The position numbers and the translations under genes were made by a program. Shown piece after piece: positions 44,397 through 54,048 of a stretch of DNA of 64,000 nucleotides. Source of the DNA: Saccharophagus degradans 2-40. GTDB taxonomy: Bacteria > Pseudomonadota > Gammaproteobacteria > Pseudomonadales > Cellvibrionaceae. The stretch spans positions 3,589,501 to 3,653,500 of the forward strand of contig NC_007912.1 of assembly GCF_000013665.1 (NCBI RefSeq). Direction: 5' to 3'. The notes under the pieces were generated by a model. The model was not told the origin of the DNA, made no database searches, and saw only the letters and a list, made by a program, of their open reading frames with translations. Every line of letters begins with the position of its first letter. Position 1 is the first letter of the stretch.

Positions 44397-47030
44397 TTAG
44401 TACGCTCGTACACGTATATAATCGCACGCATTGCCTGCACTAGAAGTTAACCGCAACACCCTACCCGTAAACGACGAGCTCGCTTTGTAGTTAGATGTTA
44501 TAGACACCGCTCCACTGCCATCAACAGCTTGCACTGTACCGCGGAAGTCGCAGGAGGTATTCGATTCGCTATCCCAAAACTGTACCGTATTACCGCTTAG
44601 GTTTTCTGGAAAGCGAACGCAGTTAGTTCCACCATTTAGCGTTATTTCTGTAGCTGTTTTCATTGCCACATCGGTATAGCTAGCGCACACGCCACCGCCA
44701 GATGACGAACTGCTAGAAGACGACGAACTAGATGAAGACGATGAACTCGAACTGCTAGATGTACTTGAACTGCTGCTAGAGCTAGACGACGAGCTGGAAC
44801 TGCTACCCGTATTTGCACTGCCATATGCCTGCACTTTTATATACGGGCAATTTTCGTTGGCGCTTGGGGTAAGCATTACTACGGTACCGCTAAACGCTGA
44901 GCTATTTATATAATTGCTATTAATAGAAAGGCTGCCACTGCCGTTTACCGAGGTTGCAACACCGCGAAAATTACACACGCTATGGGTGTCACTATCCCAA
45001 AATCTAATAGCGTTGCCAGCTAGGTTACGGTCTACGCGAATACAGTTTTCACCATTGCCCACATTTATTTCGGTTTTTTGATTCCAACTTAAATTAATAA
45101 AATTCACACAACCGCCGGCACCGCCACTGGAACTGCTCGAGCTAGAGGATGAGCTTGATGTAGAACTAGAAGTAGAGCTTGTACTACTAGAAGAGCTGGA
45201 ACTGGAAGAGCCGCTACCACTGCAACTTATCGCATCGACCGCCGACACCAAAGAAGCACCAGAATAAGTGCAGTTTGCGTTTACCCCTACATTGGGTAGG
45301 GCCGTGTAATCTTTAGTTTCGTTGTGTGTCCACGTAGAAATTAACTCGTCTCCCAGCGCAAGGTGCACCCACTGTGAACCTTCACCGTTTGCATCCCAGC
45401 CAAATTGGTACACCGTATTATTGTTGTTGCCGTAAGGGCCATAGGGTTCAAAAGGCCCGCCTTCGCTTGTTTGCTTACTCATGGAATTTGAGAAAAACAC
45501 ATTGCGTGGGCCGCTCGCGCCGCTCCAACCGCCTGCATGATAACCTGCTGCCCACCAAATGGGGTACCAAGTACCATCACCAGCCCCACAACCTGGGTTG
45601 CAATCTCGATGGTGGTACGGCACTGCTACCGTATTGTTCTCTATTAGGTTGTTGCGTTCCCAGCCACCATGCAAATTTATATCGGCATCTATATTATTGC
45701 CTGTAATAACATTGCCCGAAGCAGACCACTGCAGCGTTAAATGACGCAAGTCGCGCAAGGTATTATTTTTTATTAAGCTGCGCCACAGTTTGCTGCCGCG
45801 CACATAGCCATTACCACCTTTGCCTTTATTCCACGAGCCTTCTAAATAATTATTTTCGAACTGCAAATTAATGGCCATTTCAGTTACAAGCGGGTGCGAA
45901 CCAGTCATAAAGGTTCGCACGTTCGATACATAACTGTTAGCAGCCCATTTAAACACTATGCCCATCATTGCGCGCTGGTGATCTAGGTTGTTGTAATTAT
46001 GTTTTGCATCTTGCGCAGTGTAACCACTCGGCCCGGTTTGGGTGAGATAGAAGTTTTCGAAACCAACACCTTCAACCATTGTTAACGCTACAGCGCGACT
46101 ATTGTACGAGCCGGATATTGCGCTAGAACCGTCACCGGTGCTATTAACCGGTAAATCAAACTCAAGTGGTTTATCAAGCGTTAACGTTTTGTTGCTGCTA
46201 TTAATGGCCAATACTTTAAAAATTTGTTGGCGCATATGCATATTAATACGATCGGCGTTTTGCACGTTTTGTTGATCGTACATTTTATGGGTATTTGCAG
46301 CGCCAACCCACACATAGCCACCTACGTTAAAATTAGACACATCTTGTATTTTTATAGTGGTGTCACCCACGCTTGCGCTGGCGGTTACATTTTTATGCTT
46401 CCAGTGAAAATTCACCGAGCCTTCGTAAAAATCTTTGCGGTTTGCAGGGGCAGTGTTATAGCTATTAGCATAGGATGAATGCACACCGCGAGTTTGCACT
46501 CTAAAGGCTCCTCGGCCAGGCCAAATCCAACCGCCCTTGCCACCGCCAGCATCGGTTAGGTCGTTTAAATCAAAATCACTCATGCCTAAATACGCGGTAT
46601 CGTTGCTCGGTGTAAATACTATGCGTGTGGCAGTGCTGGCGCTTGGGTTATTACCCTTACCGCGAATAACCAAAAAGCTGGTATCTACATGAATTTCTGT
46701 ATTTATATTTAGCTCGCCAGAGGGTAACTCAATACGAGATAGGTTTTGATAATTGCCCGCACAGTTAGCGCCAATATAATCGACTGCGGCTTGCAACCCC
46801 GCGGAATCGTCCGCGCCATCATTTGCGTATACGCCAAAACCACTACTCAATTCGCTGGCTGTAACAATACAATTATTATTGGTTGTAAAACTTGAGGCAC
46901 TAGGTAACCCAGCCCCGTTTAGATAGCCGGCATCACTCCAATCGGGTAACGCCGCAGTAGCACCTGTTGCCATCACGCCAAGTAGCGAGACGTGCAAATG
47001 TTTAATTAATTTATTCTTATTTATTTTCAT
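44397..47030 (-). CDS. Secreted right-handed beta-helix protein with polyserine linkers and two C-terminal modules
   Basis: An 877-residue exported protein. After a signal peptide (about 1-27), residues 30-600 form a right-handed beta-helix like pectate-lyase-3 folds (repeats such as NNTLRD, VITGNNIDA, NLIENNTV). A serine-rich linker (about 605-637) joins a module of about 95 residues, a second linker (about 740-778) joins a second copy that ends the chain. The modules share FRG, VDGSG/VNGSG, SNY, SSxFxG and CxYIxVxAY. I do not recognise them as a known carbohydrate-binding family. The beta-helix suggests a polysaccharide lyase or hydrolase, and the next gene is an alginate-lyase-like protein, but the substrate is not established. 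Polyserine linkers are a Saccharophagus hallmark. Confidence 0.75.
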   Translation of the reverse strand: MKINKNKLIKHLHVSLLGVMATGATAALPDWSDAGYLNGAGLPSASSFTTNNNCIVTASELSSGFGVYANDGADDSAGLQAAVDYIGANCAGNYQNLSRIELPSGELNINTEIHVDTSFLVIRGKGNNPSASTATRIVFTPSNDTAYLGMSDFDLNDLTDAGGGKGGWIWPGRGAFRVQTRGVHSSYANSYNTAPANRKDFYEGSVNFHWKHKNVTASASVGDTTIKIQDVSNFNVGGYVWVGAANTHKMYDQQNVQNADRINMHMRQQIFKVLAINSSNKTLTLDKPLEFDLPVNSTGDGSSAISGSYNSRAVALTMVEGVGFENFYLTQTGPSGYTAQDAKHNYNNLDHQRAMMGIVFKWAANSYVSNVRTFMTGSHPLVTEMAINLQFENNYLEGSWNKGKGGNGYVRGSKLWRSLIKNNTLRDLRHLTLQWSASGNVITGNNIDADINLHGGWERNNLIENNTVAVPYHHRDCNPGCGAGDGTWYPIWWAAGYHAGGWSGASGPRNVFFSNSMSKQTSEGGPFEPYGPYGNNNNTVYQFGWDANGEGSQWVHLALGDELISTWTHNETKDYTALPNVGVNANCTYSGASLVSAVDAISCSGSGSSSSSSSSSTSSTSSSTSSSSSSSSSSSGGAGGCVNFINLSWNQKTEINVGNGENCIRVDRNLAGNAIRFWDSDTHSVCNFRGVATSVNGSGSLSINSNYINSSAFSGTVVMLTPSANENCPYIKVQAYGSANTGSSSSSSSSSSSSSSTSSSSSSSSSSSSSSSSSSSSGGGVCASYTDVAMKTATEITLNGGTNCVRFPENLSGNTVQFWDSESNTSCDFRGTVQAVDGSGAVSITSNYKASSSFTGRVLRLTSSAGNACDYIRVRAY

Positions 47031-47347
47031 TTTTTCACCTTTGAATAGCTTTGATATTTGAAGAGTAGAGCTAAGCTATTTATGCATAGGCATCTCCTTG
47101 AATTCGAAAGTTAGAGCTCAAGAAGCAAAGGCAGGCTACTGCAATACAAGGGGCTTAGTCGGCCAGGAGCTTCATGTTCATTCCGTACCGACAGCAATAC
47201 TGGTAACAGTGCCCACAAAGGATGAATCCATATAGCCTAGCCGTCAAGTGGTAATACCAATGCTTGAGTGGCAATCATCGATTTGCACTGCATTTCTGTG
47301 ACGGTCATACACTCAAACACTGCAATGCATACCTAAAAGCATAAAAA
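47031..47347. promoter_or_regulatory. Region upstream of the beta-helix protein gene
   Basis: The stretch separates two minus-strand genes. It contains the palindrome TGGTAATACCA (47249-47259), which resembles a FadR/GntR-type operator half-site pair (TGGTAnTACCA). No other gene is seen. Confidence 0.4.
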
Positions 47348-47375
47348 AACCCGCACAAGCTAGCCTGCGCGGGTT
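47348..47375 (-). terminator. Strong rho-independent terminator
   Basis: The stem AACCCGC...GCGGGTT has a 3-4 nt central loop region and is followed on the minus strand by a run of seven T (47349-47343). It lies 44 bp after the stop of the trimodular lyase gene; a T-run on the other side could also stop opposing transcripts. Confidence 0.9.
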
Positions 47376-47418
47376 TTGGGTTGGCGCTACTCACGCCACG
47401 AATATAGGTGCTTATTTA

Positions 47419-50400
47419 TTAAAAATTGGTGGCAGAGCCCACACCTACATCGGTCTCTTCTACCACTACTAATGAATTACTTGGCGCTCCTTTACCAGCG
47501 AGAGAACCAGTAGCTTCTATTAAGCCATTCTCGCCTGCTATTAGCGTAGCCTCGCCGTCGTAACCAAAGGTGCTGGCAGCATCGAACCATAGGCCACCGC
47601 CATACGCACCCGAAGTGTTGTAAAGCAAATCGCTAAAGTAGGCTTCGCCGGTAAACGAGTGTGCAGGGTCTAGCTCACAGCTGTAACGAATAGCCGCTCG
47701 ACCTGAAACTGGCGCACCTTCATAAAATTCAGATACACCGCTAACACCGTTCGCTATTAGGTTGTTACTGAAATTTGCTATAAACGCCGGGCCCACTTCG
47801 CAGCCCTTAGCACCAATATGAATGGGTTGCTTAGAGTTAATAATCGTGTTGCCAGCTATTTCCACTGCCGATGGCGTAGCGGCGAGGTTACCTGGCTCAT
47901 CCACGTCGTTATTTAGGTAGATGGCACCGCGCTCACTGGAAGTGGTGTTGGAGCCTGCAATATAGTTACCCACAATGGTATGGCCGTATGGCGCTGCAGA
48001 AATACCGCCATCATTACTGTCGGTACCAGAAGGTAAAATAACGTTGTAGCTAACAACATTATTTTGACCGCTTTCTAACGCGAGCATACCTTGCGAATTG
48101 ACTACAGTGTTGTGGCTAATAGTATTGCTACTACCCTGCACTCGAATTACGCGGGTTTTGGAATCAATATTATCGAAACGGTTGTACTGAATAGTATTAA
48201 ACCCGTCTAACATTGAATCTAAACCAGTGGTTCGGCCAAGCATAATGGCATACGCAGTAGACTGATCATTCAACAACATGTCTTTAAACAGGTTGTATTG
48301 CACAGTATTACCCGTTGCAGAACCATTTACGTAGATAGAAATAAAACCACCTCGCACTTGGCTTACGCCATCTGCGGCTATACCGCGACGGTTTTGAAAA
48401 GTGTTGCGCTCAACCAGTGCGTTACTGCCTTTTAGTACTAGCCAGTTGTGGTCGTCGTCGTCCACAGGTGTTGGGAATTCGGCATCACCCGACAGAAGGT
48501 TGTGATCAAACACTACGTCATCACCGGTAATTACAATATTGCCATCACCATTGCTGCGGCAGTGATTAGCGCTATCTGCGGGTACAATTAAATCCGCAAA
48601 TTCCAACCCTGTAATACGCGCACCATCACCACTAACCTGCAAACAAAACTCGCCAGAAATAACAGCGTTACTGCCTTCGGCGCGTGTAATGGTCACCCCG
48701 TCGGTAACCACAACTGTGCCCATATTGGCGTAGTCACCTGCGCCAATCTCGATAGTATCGCCTGCAGAAGCAGCAAGAATTGCAGTTTGCAAAGATGGGC
48801 CATCGGTAACTTCTGTGGTTGTTCCACCATTACCTTCATCTTCACCGTTACCCGGTTCTACTGGGGGCGCATCGTGACTTACAACAATGGAATAAAAGGT
48901 TGCTTGCGCGTAATCCGATGGATCACCACCATTATTTTGGTTGTACACCCCCGCTTTAAAATACATCCAGTCGTTGGCGTAAGCGGCAGCAGTTTTTACT
49001 GTGCGCGTAACATCTGGTTTACCTTCACGCATAATGGTAACGGTTAAATCATCACCCTTAGCTTCTACGCGGTAACTCCAAACTTCGCCCAGCGCAATGC
49101 CATCTAAAGGGTTTGGCGAGTCTTCTTTGCTATCACCAATCATGTCGTAGCGGTTATCGCCTAAGCCTGGCACCTCGGTAGCAAAATACACAGACCCCAA
49201 ACTGTTGCCCGGTAATTTGCGATAGTACAAACGGAATGGCTCATCGTCGGACGCATGAATTTGGCCAACAATAACCCGCCCCATCATGTACTCGTACCCT
49301 TCGGTAACAGTGGTAGACACATGATCAACCTTGAGTGTGGCTTCCATCACGCCATCCACACCACCGGCCTCATATTGCACTCGCTGATACGAGTTAGAAA
49401 ACACCCAGTTGTTTTTGTTTATGCCTTGCGTACTTGGCCAATCTGCTGGCTTAGGGCTTTGCTCTGGCCCGCGCATCATTTCACGCAACTCGGTACGCGA
49501 GTATTTTGTATTGGCAGATGTAGTGCCCGCTATATTTGGTGTTTTAAATACAGCTGCGCCATCGGCGTCGTAGTAAAACTCGTTTTCACTGGTATAGCCA
49601 TCGAGTAACCACTGAGGGTTGTACTGTGCATCGCCACTAGGGAAAGTGATGTACCAATGAGTAAAATCAAGATTTAAAGCACCGTTGTAAGCACCCGCTA
49701 CAGGTTGCACAAAACTCGACCCAGGCCCCACATCTAATTCGCTAAGTACTATTAACGCGCTGGCATTTGCGCCCGCCAGTGAATTAGCATCGTTCAATAA
49801 GCCATTAGCCGTTGCCACTAAGGTTGCTTCACCAGCACTGCCCGCTAGCGGCACAAGATCTGCACCTGAAGCAAAATAGGTTTCGTTGCTAAAGTTACTT
49901 TCTAGGGAGTTTATTGCACAACCGTTATCAAACGCATAGCTGTCGGCACCATTAGCCCCTTGACCAGCAACGCCGTTAGCAACTAAGTTATTTTCGAAAC
50001 TAGCAACAAAAGTATCTGCCACACACTTACTGCCGGTATAAGTAGCAATTGCATTATTACTGTTTATTACAGTGTTGTTAGCAACAGTTACTCGGCTAAC
50101 GCTTAGTGCACTATTACCAGAATTGGCAACCGTTTCTGTATTTAACAATAACGCTGCGCGTTGCGAAGAGGTGGTTTTTAATCCTGCGATATAATTGCCA
50201 GTAACAGTGTGACCAAACGGGCTGAACATAATGCCGCTATCGTCGCTATTATCGCCCGCAGAAAGTATAACGTTATTGCTAACGGTATTTTCATAACCGT
50301 CTTCCAACGAAATACCACCGGTTGAATTAACAATGGTATTGCCATATACGCTGCTGCGGCTAGCTTGAACCTTAATAATGCGGCGGTCTGCCATTACATT

Positions 50401-52083
50401 ATCGAAACGGTTAAAGCGCACAACGTGCTGACCTTCACCTAAGCCGTCGCTACCCGTAGAGCGGCCAACCTGTAACGCGTAAGCGCTAGATTGCACGCTC
50501 GTGCCAGGCATATCTTTGAACAGGTTGTACTGAACAACATGACCACCTTCACTGCCGTCGCCTTTGTTATAGACAGAAACTGCTGCGCCTTTTATATCTA
50601 GATTCTTACCGCTAAATACATTGCGCTCAATAACATTATAAGAGCCACGCAAATAAACGTAGTTGTACTCGGCTACACTACCGAGGTCTTCAGCATGACC
50701 AAGAAAACGGTTATGGCTAACGGTAACGTTATCACCAGACACCCATACACTGTTTAACTTGTTATTGTCGTCACATGCGGAGCCAAATAATGGACTTAAG
50801 TTATCAAATGTTAAGCCAACCAGCCCAGACTGATTGCCGCTTAATTCGATACATGTCGCACCGCTAATAACCGCATCGCCATCTTGGCCCGCAGTTAATG
50901 TAACGCCATTGGCAATGGCAATTTCTGCCATATTGGCATACTCGCCACTCGCGAGCGCTATCCATTCGCCGTTACTAGCAGACGCTAAGGCCGCAACCAA
51001 CTCTTGTTCACTACTTACTATTGAAGTTGCAATATGTGAAGTAGTGGCGGAAGGCGACTCTGAATATTCATCGTAGTCGGTATAGCTTGCCGTAGCTGTA
51101 ATGGTTTTACCCACCAACTCGCTGCCAAGGTACAAAATAGATTCCGTCGCACCCTCTATAGCTTGGCCCTCTACATACCAATGATAAGTAGCGTTACCGG
51201 CTATACCGTTATTGTCGCCCAGCACGGCTCGCAAAGTTGCACCAGCTAAGCGTTCGCCCTGTATTTGCAAGTTGCCTTCGGTATTTTCATTGCGGGCGGC
51301 CACTGCCGTAGTTGCATTGGATTGGATATTTTCCGCAAAGCCCGCGTCATCTATATAAGATGCCGTGACAGTAATAACTTTGCTTTCGTCTTCTGGGGTA
51401 AGCTTATAGGTTGCAGAAGTTGCACCAGCAATATCCACCCCATTGGCCTGCCATTGATAGCTAACGGCAGAACTCACGCCTGCAGGGTCACTCACATTTG
51501 CAGTTAAGGTACGCACTACCCTAGCTTCACCAGCGATACTTACTACACCGTCGCTTACTTGCAGTATATCAAAGCCTGCATCAAAGCTAAGCGGACGAAG
51601 GCGCGGCTTAAATTCTGCGCGCAGCGTAACGGTTTGCCCAGAGGGTAAATCTTGCGTGGTTATAAGGTATGGCTGCCCAGCTTCTGTTTGCCCTTCGGCA
51701 TTTAAAAGTGGTAAAGAACTATTGGCAAAAATTAACTTAGAGCCTGCAGCAATAGATAAACCCGTTTCGTTTTTAACTGAAATATCGCTATACATTACGC
51801 GATTAGGTCGATCGAATGCTTGAGTTGCTACACCAATTGACAGACCAGGCAGAACTTCACCCCAGGTTACTGTTGAAGGGCACGCTCGAGGATGGGCAGG
51901 CCGCCAAATGGTAAGCACTTGCGAACAACGGTTTTCGGCAGCGAATGTTAATGCGCTAGCATGATCGCCATAACCGTTATTACTATAAGAAACATAATTA
52001 TTTGAACTGTTCGTATCTTCAGCATTAGTAGCTAGAGCTACCCCCGAAGACAGAAGCATTACTGGAAGCAATACACTTCTCAT
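47419..52083 (-). CDS. Trimodular polysaccharide lyase: PL6-like, PL7, PL6-like
   Basis: A 1554-residue secreted enzyme for alginate. A signal peptide (1-19) and two Ig-like repeats (segments VSYQWQANGVDIAGAT and ATYHWYVEGQAIEGAT) precede a PL6-like beta-helix (about 354-700). A PL7 alginate-lyase domain follows (about 804-1075) with its full motif set: RTELRE near 861, QIHAS near 939, YFKAGVYNQ near 1040. A second PL6-like beta-helix (about 1084-1554) ends the protein. In both helices the positions of the PL6 catalytic Lys and Arg appear to be Gln and Glu, so they may be binding modules and PL7 the active part. AAGGGGGA lies before the ATG. Confidence 0.88.
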   Translation of the reverse strand: MRSVLLPVMLLSSGVALATNAEDTNSSNNYVSYSNNGYGDHASALTFAAENRCSQVLTIWRPAHPRACPSTVTWGEVLPGLSIGVATQAFDRPNRVMYSDISVKNETGLSIAAGSKLIFANSSLPLLNAEGQTEAGQPYLITTQDLPSGQTVTLRAEFKPRLRPLSFDAGFDILQVSDGVVSIAGEARVVRTLTANVSDPAGVSSAVSYQWQANGVDIAGATSATYKLTPEDESKVITVTASYIDDAGFAENIQSNATTAVAARNENTEGNLQIQGERLAGATLRAVLGDNNGIAGNATYHWYVEGQAIEGATESILYLGSELVGKTITATASYTDYDEYSESPSATTSHIATSIVSSEQELVAALASASNGEWIALASGEYANMAEIAIANGVTLTAGQDGDAVISGATCIELSGNQSGLVGLTFDNLSPLFGSACDDNNKLNSVWVSGDNVTVSHNRFLGHAEDLGSVAEYNYVYLRGSYNVIERNVFSGKNLDIKGAAVSVYNKGDGSEGGHVVQYNLFKDMPGTSVQSSAYALQVGRSTGSDGLGEGQHVVRFNRFDNVMADRRIIKVQASRSSVYGNTIVNSTGGISLEDGYENTVSNNVILSAGDNSDDSGIMFSPFGHTVTGNYIAGLKTTSSQRAALLLNTETVANSGNSALSVSRVTVANNTVINSNNAIATYTGSKCVADTFVASFENNLVANGVAGQGANGADSYAFDNGCAINSLESNFSNETYFASGADLVPLAGSAGEATLVATANGLLNDANSLAGANASALIVLSELDVGPGSSFVQPVAGAYNGALNLDFTHWYITFPSGDAQYNPQWLLDGYTSENEFYYDADGAAVFKTPNIAGTTSANTKYSRTELREMMRGPEQSPKPADWPSTQGINKNNWVFSNSYQRVQYEAGGVDGVMEATLKVDHVSTTVTEGYEYMMGRVIVGQIHASDDEPFRLYYRKLPGNSLGSVYFATEVPGLGDNRYDMIGDSKEDSPNPLDGIALGEVWSYRVEAKGDDLTVTIMREGKPDVTRTVKTAAAYANDWMYFKAGVYNQNNGGDPSDYAQATFYSIVVSHDAPPVEPGNGEDEGNGGTTTEVTDGPSLQTAILAASAGDTIEIGAGDYANMGTVVVTDGVTITRAEGSNAVISGEFCLQVSGDGARITGLEFADLIVPADSANHCRSNGDGNIVITGDDVVFDHNLLSGDAEFPTPVDDDDHNWLVLKGSNALVERNTFQNRRGIAADGVSQVRGGFISIYVNGSATGNTVQYNLFKDMLLNDQSTAYAIMLGRTTGLDSMLDGFNTIQYNRFDNIDSKTRVIRVQGSSNTISHNTVVNSQGMLALESGQNNVVSYNVILPSGTDSNDGGISAAPYGHTIVGNYIAGSNTTSSERGAIYLNNDVDEPGNLAATPSAVEIAGNTIINSKQPIHIGAKGCEVGPAFIANFSNNLIANGVSGVSEFYEGAPVSGRAAIRYSCELDPAHSFTGEAYFSDLLYNTSGAYGGGLWFDAASTFGYDGEATLIAGENGLIEATGSLAGKGAPSNSLVVVEETDVGVGSATNF

Positions 52084-52660
52084 CTTTCCCCCTTAAACAA
52101 AAAGACACGCGCACACCTAGCGGTGCAGCAACGCTATAAATGAGTGACGACAACAAAACTGTCACATACGTCCTGTTTGGCCCAACATTGGGCGTCCTTT
52201 CTTTTGTTTATCAAGCGCCTATCCATTTTTAATGCGCTGTATCGCGCTGGCTTCGGCGTTAGATGATCATGTAAGTAGCATCGCTCTTTAATTAGGCGAT
52301 TTTTGTAGTCGATAAATAACAGCAGTGCTTTTATCGTGCGCCAGATAATAATGCATTTTTTGTAAACCAGTAAGCCGCTAGCGACATTAAGTTTGCAAAC
52401 TGGGTGGATTTTTTTGAAGCTTATTTTTCTTTACTTTTTATTTGCACACTAATTGGATAACACTTAGGCAAGTACAACACAATGAAAGCAGCGAGGTAGT
52501 TTAATACTACAAATAAACTCAATATTGGTTAACCAATTTAGCTTAAATTACTTATTGCGCTTAAGGCGCAATCTAAATGGATGGAAGTGCAGAAGTTTTA
52601 TATGTGGAGTATAAACGTTAGGTAATAAACACTAAAAATTTAACTTCGCGGTATAAAGTT
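52084..52660. promoter_or_regulatory. Region upstream of the lyase gene
   Basis: No gene. Bases 52180-52193 form a short palindrome, GCCCAACATTGGGC, about 100 bp before the lyase start. The remainder up to 52660 is AT-rich with nothing I can name. Confidence 0.4.
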
Positions 52661-52772
52661 GTGGGGGCTGTACCATTAACTGTGTAATTGCCTATCATTA
52701 ACCCTCTTTGAGGAGATAGGCATGAACCCAAAAGATCTCGAGGCCTTCGCGAAAGAAGCGGCTAAAGGCATC
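52661..52772 (+). mobile_element. Left-end fragment of an IS256-family element
   Basis: The GGGGCTGTACCATTAACTGT-like end (52664-52683) and the following ATG at 52722 give MNPKDLEAFAKEAAKGI, which matches the N-terminus of IS256-type transposases, with GAGGAGA as a ribosome site. After 17 codons similarity stops and the sequence becomes a hydrolase remnant in the opposite strand, so the element was cut here. Confidence 0.5.
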
Positions 52773-52934
52773 TATATCTGGCTGAAATTGTTTATACCAT
52801 TTAACATCATGCCCGCCATCTTCAATTGAGGTGAATTTATAATTCACTTTTACTTGCTCCAAATAATCGACTAAAGGCTGCATCGACTTGGAAGGGTAGA
52901 TAGGGTCCTTCTCACCTTTAACAATATACAGCGA
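52773..52934 (-). pseudogene. C-terminal scrap of an alpha/beta-hydrolase
   Basis: On the minus strand the frame begins after a stop with LYIVKGEKDPIYPSKSMQP and continues to IEDGGHDVKWYKQFQPDIDAF. This has the acid residue (KDPIYP) and the histidine (GGHD) of an esterase or prolyl-oligopeptidase C-terminus. No nucleophile or N-terminal part is present. It joins directly to the IS256 fragment, so an insertion plus deletion is likely. Confidence 0.55.
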
Positions 52935-53066
52935 TTACTATCAAAATTAATCACGCTTATCTACACAAACAATTTAACATAACAACTAGTTAGTATATTA
53001 GCGTGCTTTCCGTTTAGATTTATAACTCACGTTTTATTTATAGTAATAAGCACAATAAAGCTGTTG

Positions 53067-53936
53067 TTAAAGCCAATTTTTAGCTTCAGCAATTACGGTT
53101 TCCATGCGTTGGCGAAACGATCGGTGGCGAAGACCACACAGGTACAACGTTTCTTTTGCCGTGTTAACCAGCGAGTGCACGCTAATTAATTCGGGCTTAG
53201 CAAATGCCTCTACCGCATGTGCGGGCAGCACGGTAAAGCCCAAGCCCATACTTACCGGCTCTAAGATTAAGCCTATTTGATTAGAGAAGCCCTTTTTAGG
53301 GAATTGGTTAACATGAGCAAACTCAGGGAAATTAGCGCCTAGTAACAAGTTCGCGTGATGCGCTCCATCTGGGTGATCAATAAACCCCAACCCCATTAAT
53401 GTATGCCAGTCGGGCTCTGTTGCAGTCTTGGGTGTAACCAGTAACAAACTCTCTTCGGCTATAGGTGCGCAACGCACATCGGCCGCACTCGATTTGGATG
53501 TCATGAAACCAATATCTGCCGTCGCATTGGTTATTGCGGCTTCAACATCTGCATTTGGGGCAAAGCGGTAGTCGATAATCAGCTTGGGGTGCGTTTTTTG
53601 TAGCGCCAGTAAGTGTGGGTATAGCTTAAGCCCCACACTGCCAGGCGAAATTACCCGTACCAGCCCTTCAAAAGGCGGGTCTTCACCTACATTCCGCTCC
53701 AAGCTTACCAGCGCCTGCATAATATCTTGCGCGCCGGCGTATAGCTTTTCGCCTGCCGACGATAAGCTAAATTGCTTGCCATGCCGCACCAACAAAGGCA
53801 CACCAAGCTGCTCCTCCAGCTTGCGCACATGCTGACTCACGCCCGATTGCGTCATATTTAGGCGCTCTGCAGTGCGGGTGAAATGCCCTACTTCCACAAG
53901 CGTACAAAAACTACGTAACCAAAGAACATTTATCAT
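53067..53936 (-). CDS. LysR-family transcriptional regulator
   Basis: A 289-residue regulator with the LysR winged helix at residues 1-60 (AERLNMTQSGVSQHVRKLEEQLG) and a two-lobed effector domain after about 90. Length is normal. It is transcribed divergently from a VOC-family gene 112 bp away, with a 12-bp perfect palindrome between them. LysR proteins usually autoregulate and control the divergent gene, so the VOC gene is the likely target. The ligand cannot be told from the sequence. Confidence 0.93.
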   Translation of the reverse strand: MINVLWLRSFCTLVEVGHFTRTAERLNMTQSGVSQHVRKLEEQLGVPLLVRHGKQFSLSSAGEKLYAGAQDIMQALVSLERNVGEDPPFEGLVRVISPGSVGLKLYPHLLALQKTHPKLIIDYRFAPNADVEAAITNATADIGFMTSKSSAADVRCAPIAEESLLLVTPKTATEPDWHTLMGLGFIDHPDGAHHANLLLGANFPEFAHVNQFPKKGFSNQIGLILEPVSMGLGFTVLPAHAVEAFAKPELISVHSLVNTAKETLYLCGLRHRSFRQRMETVIAEAKNWL

Positions 53937-53958
53937 TACACCAAACCATCATTAAAAT

Positions 53959-53989
53959 AAATTATCATTTATATAACAAATGATAATTT
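53959..53989. promoter_or_regulatory. Likely LysR operator
   Basis: A perfect 12-bp inverted repeat, AAATTATCATTT - ATATAAC - AAATGATAATTT, sits between the LysR gene and its divergent VOC gene. Inside it lies a T-N11-A-type core, as LysR regulators prefer. It ends 60 bp before the VOC start and 22 bp after the LysR start. Confidence 0.75.
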
Positions 53990-54048
53990 TACCTAATCAA
54001 AGTCCCCCTGTAACCTTTTCTTTATTAGTCAAACAGGAGACCTTAGCC

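Noticed and set aside
44696-44815. Repetitive DNA in the beta-helix gene
   Set aside because: It is the coding sequence of a polyserine linker, explained by protein composition rather than by a DNA repeat.
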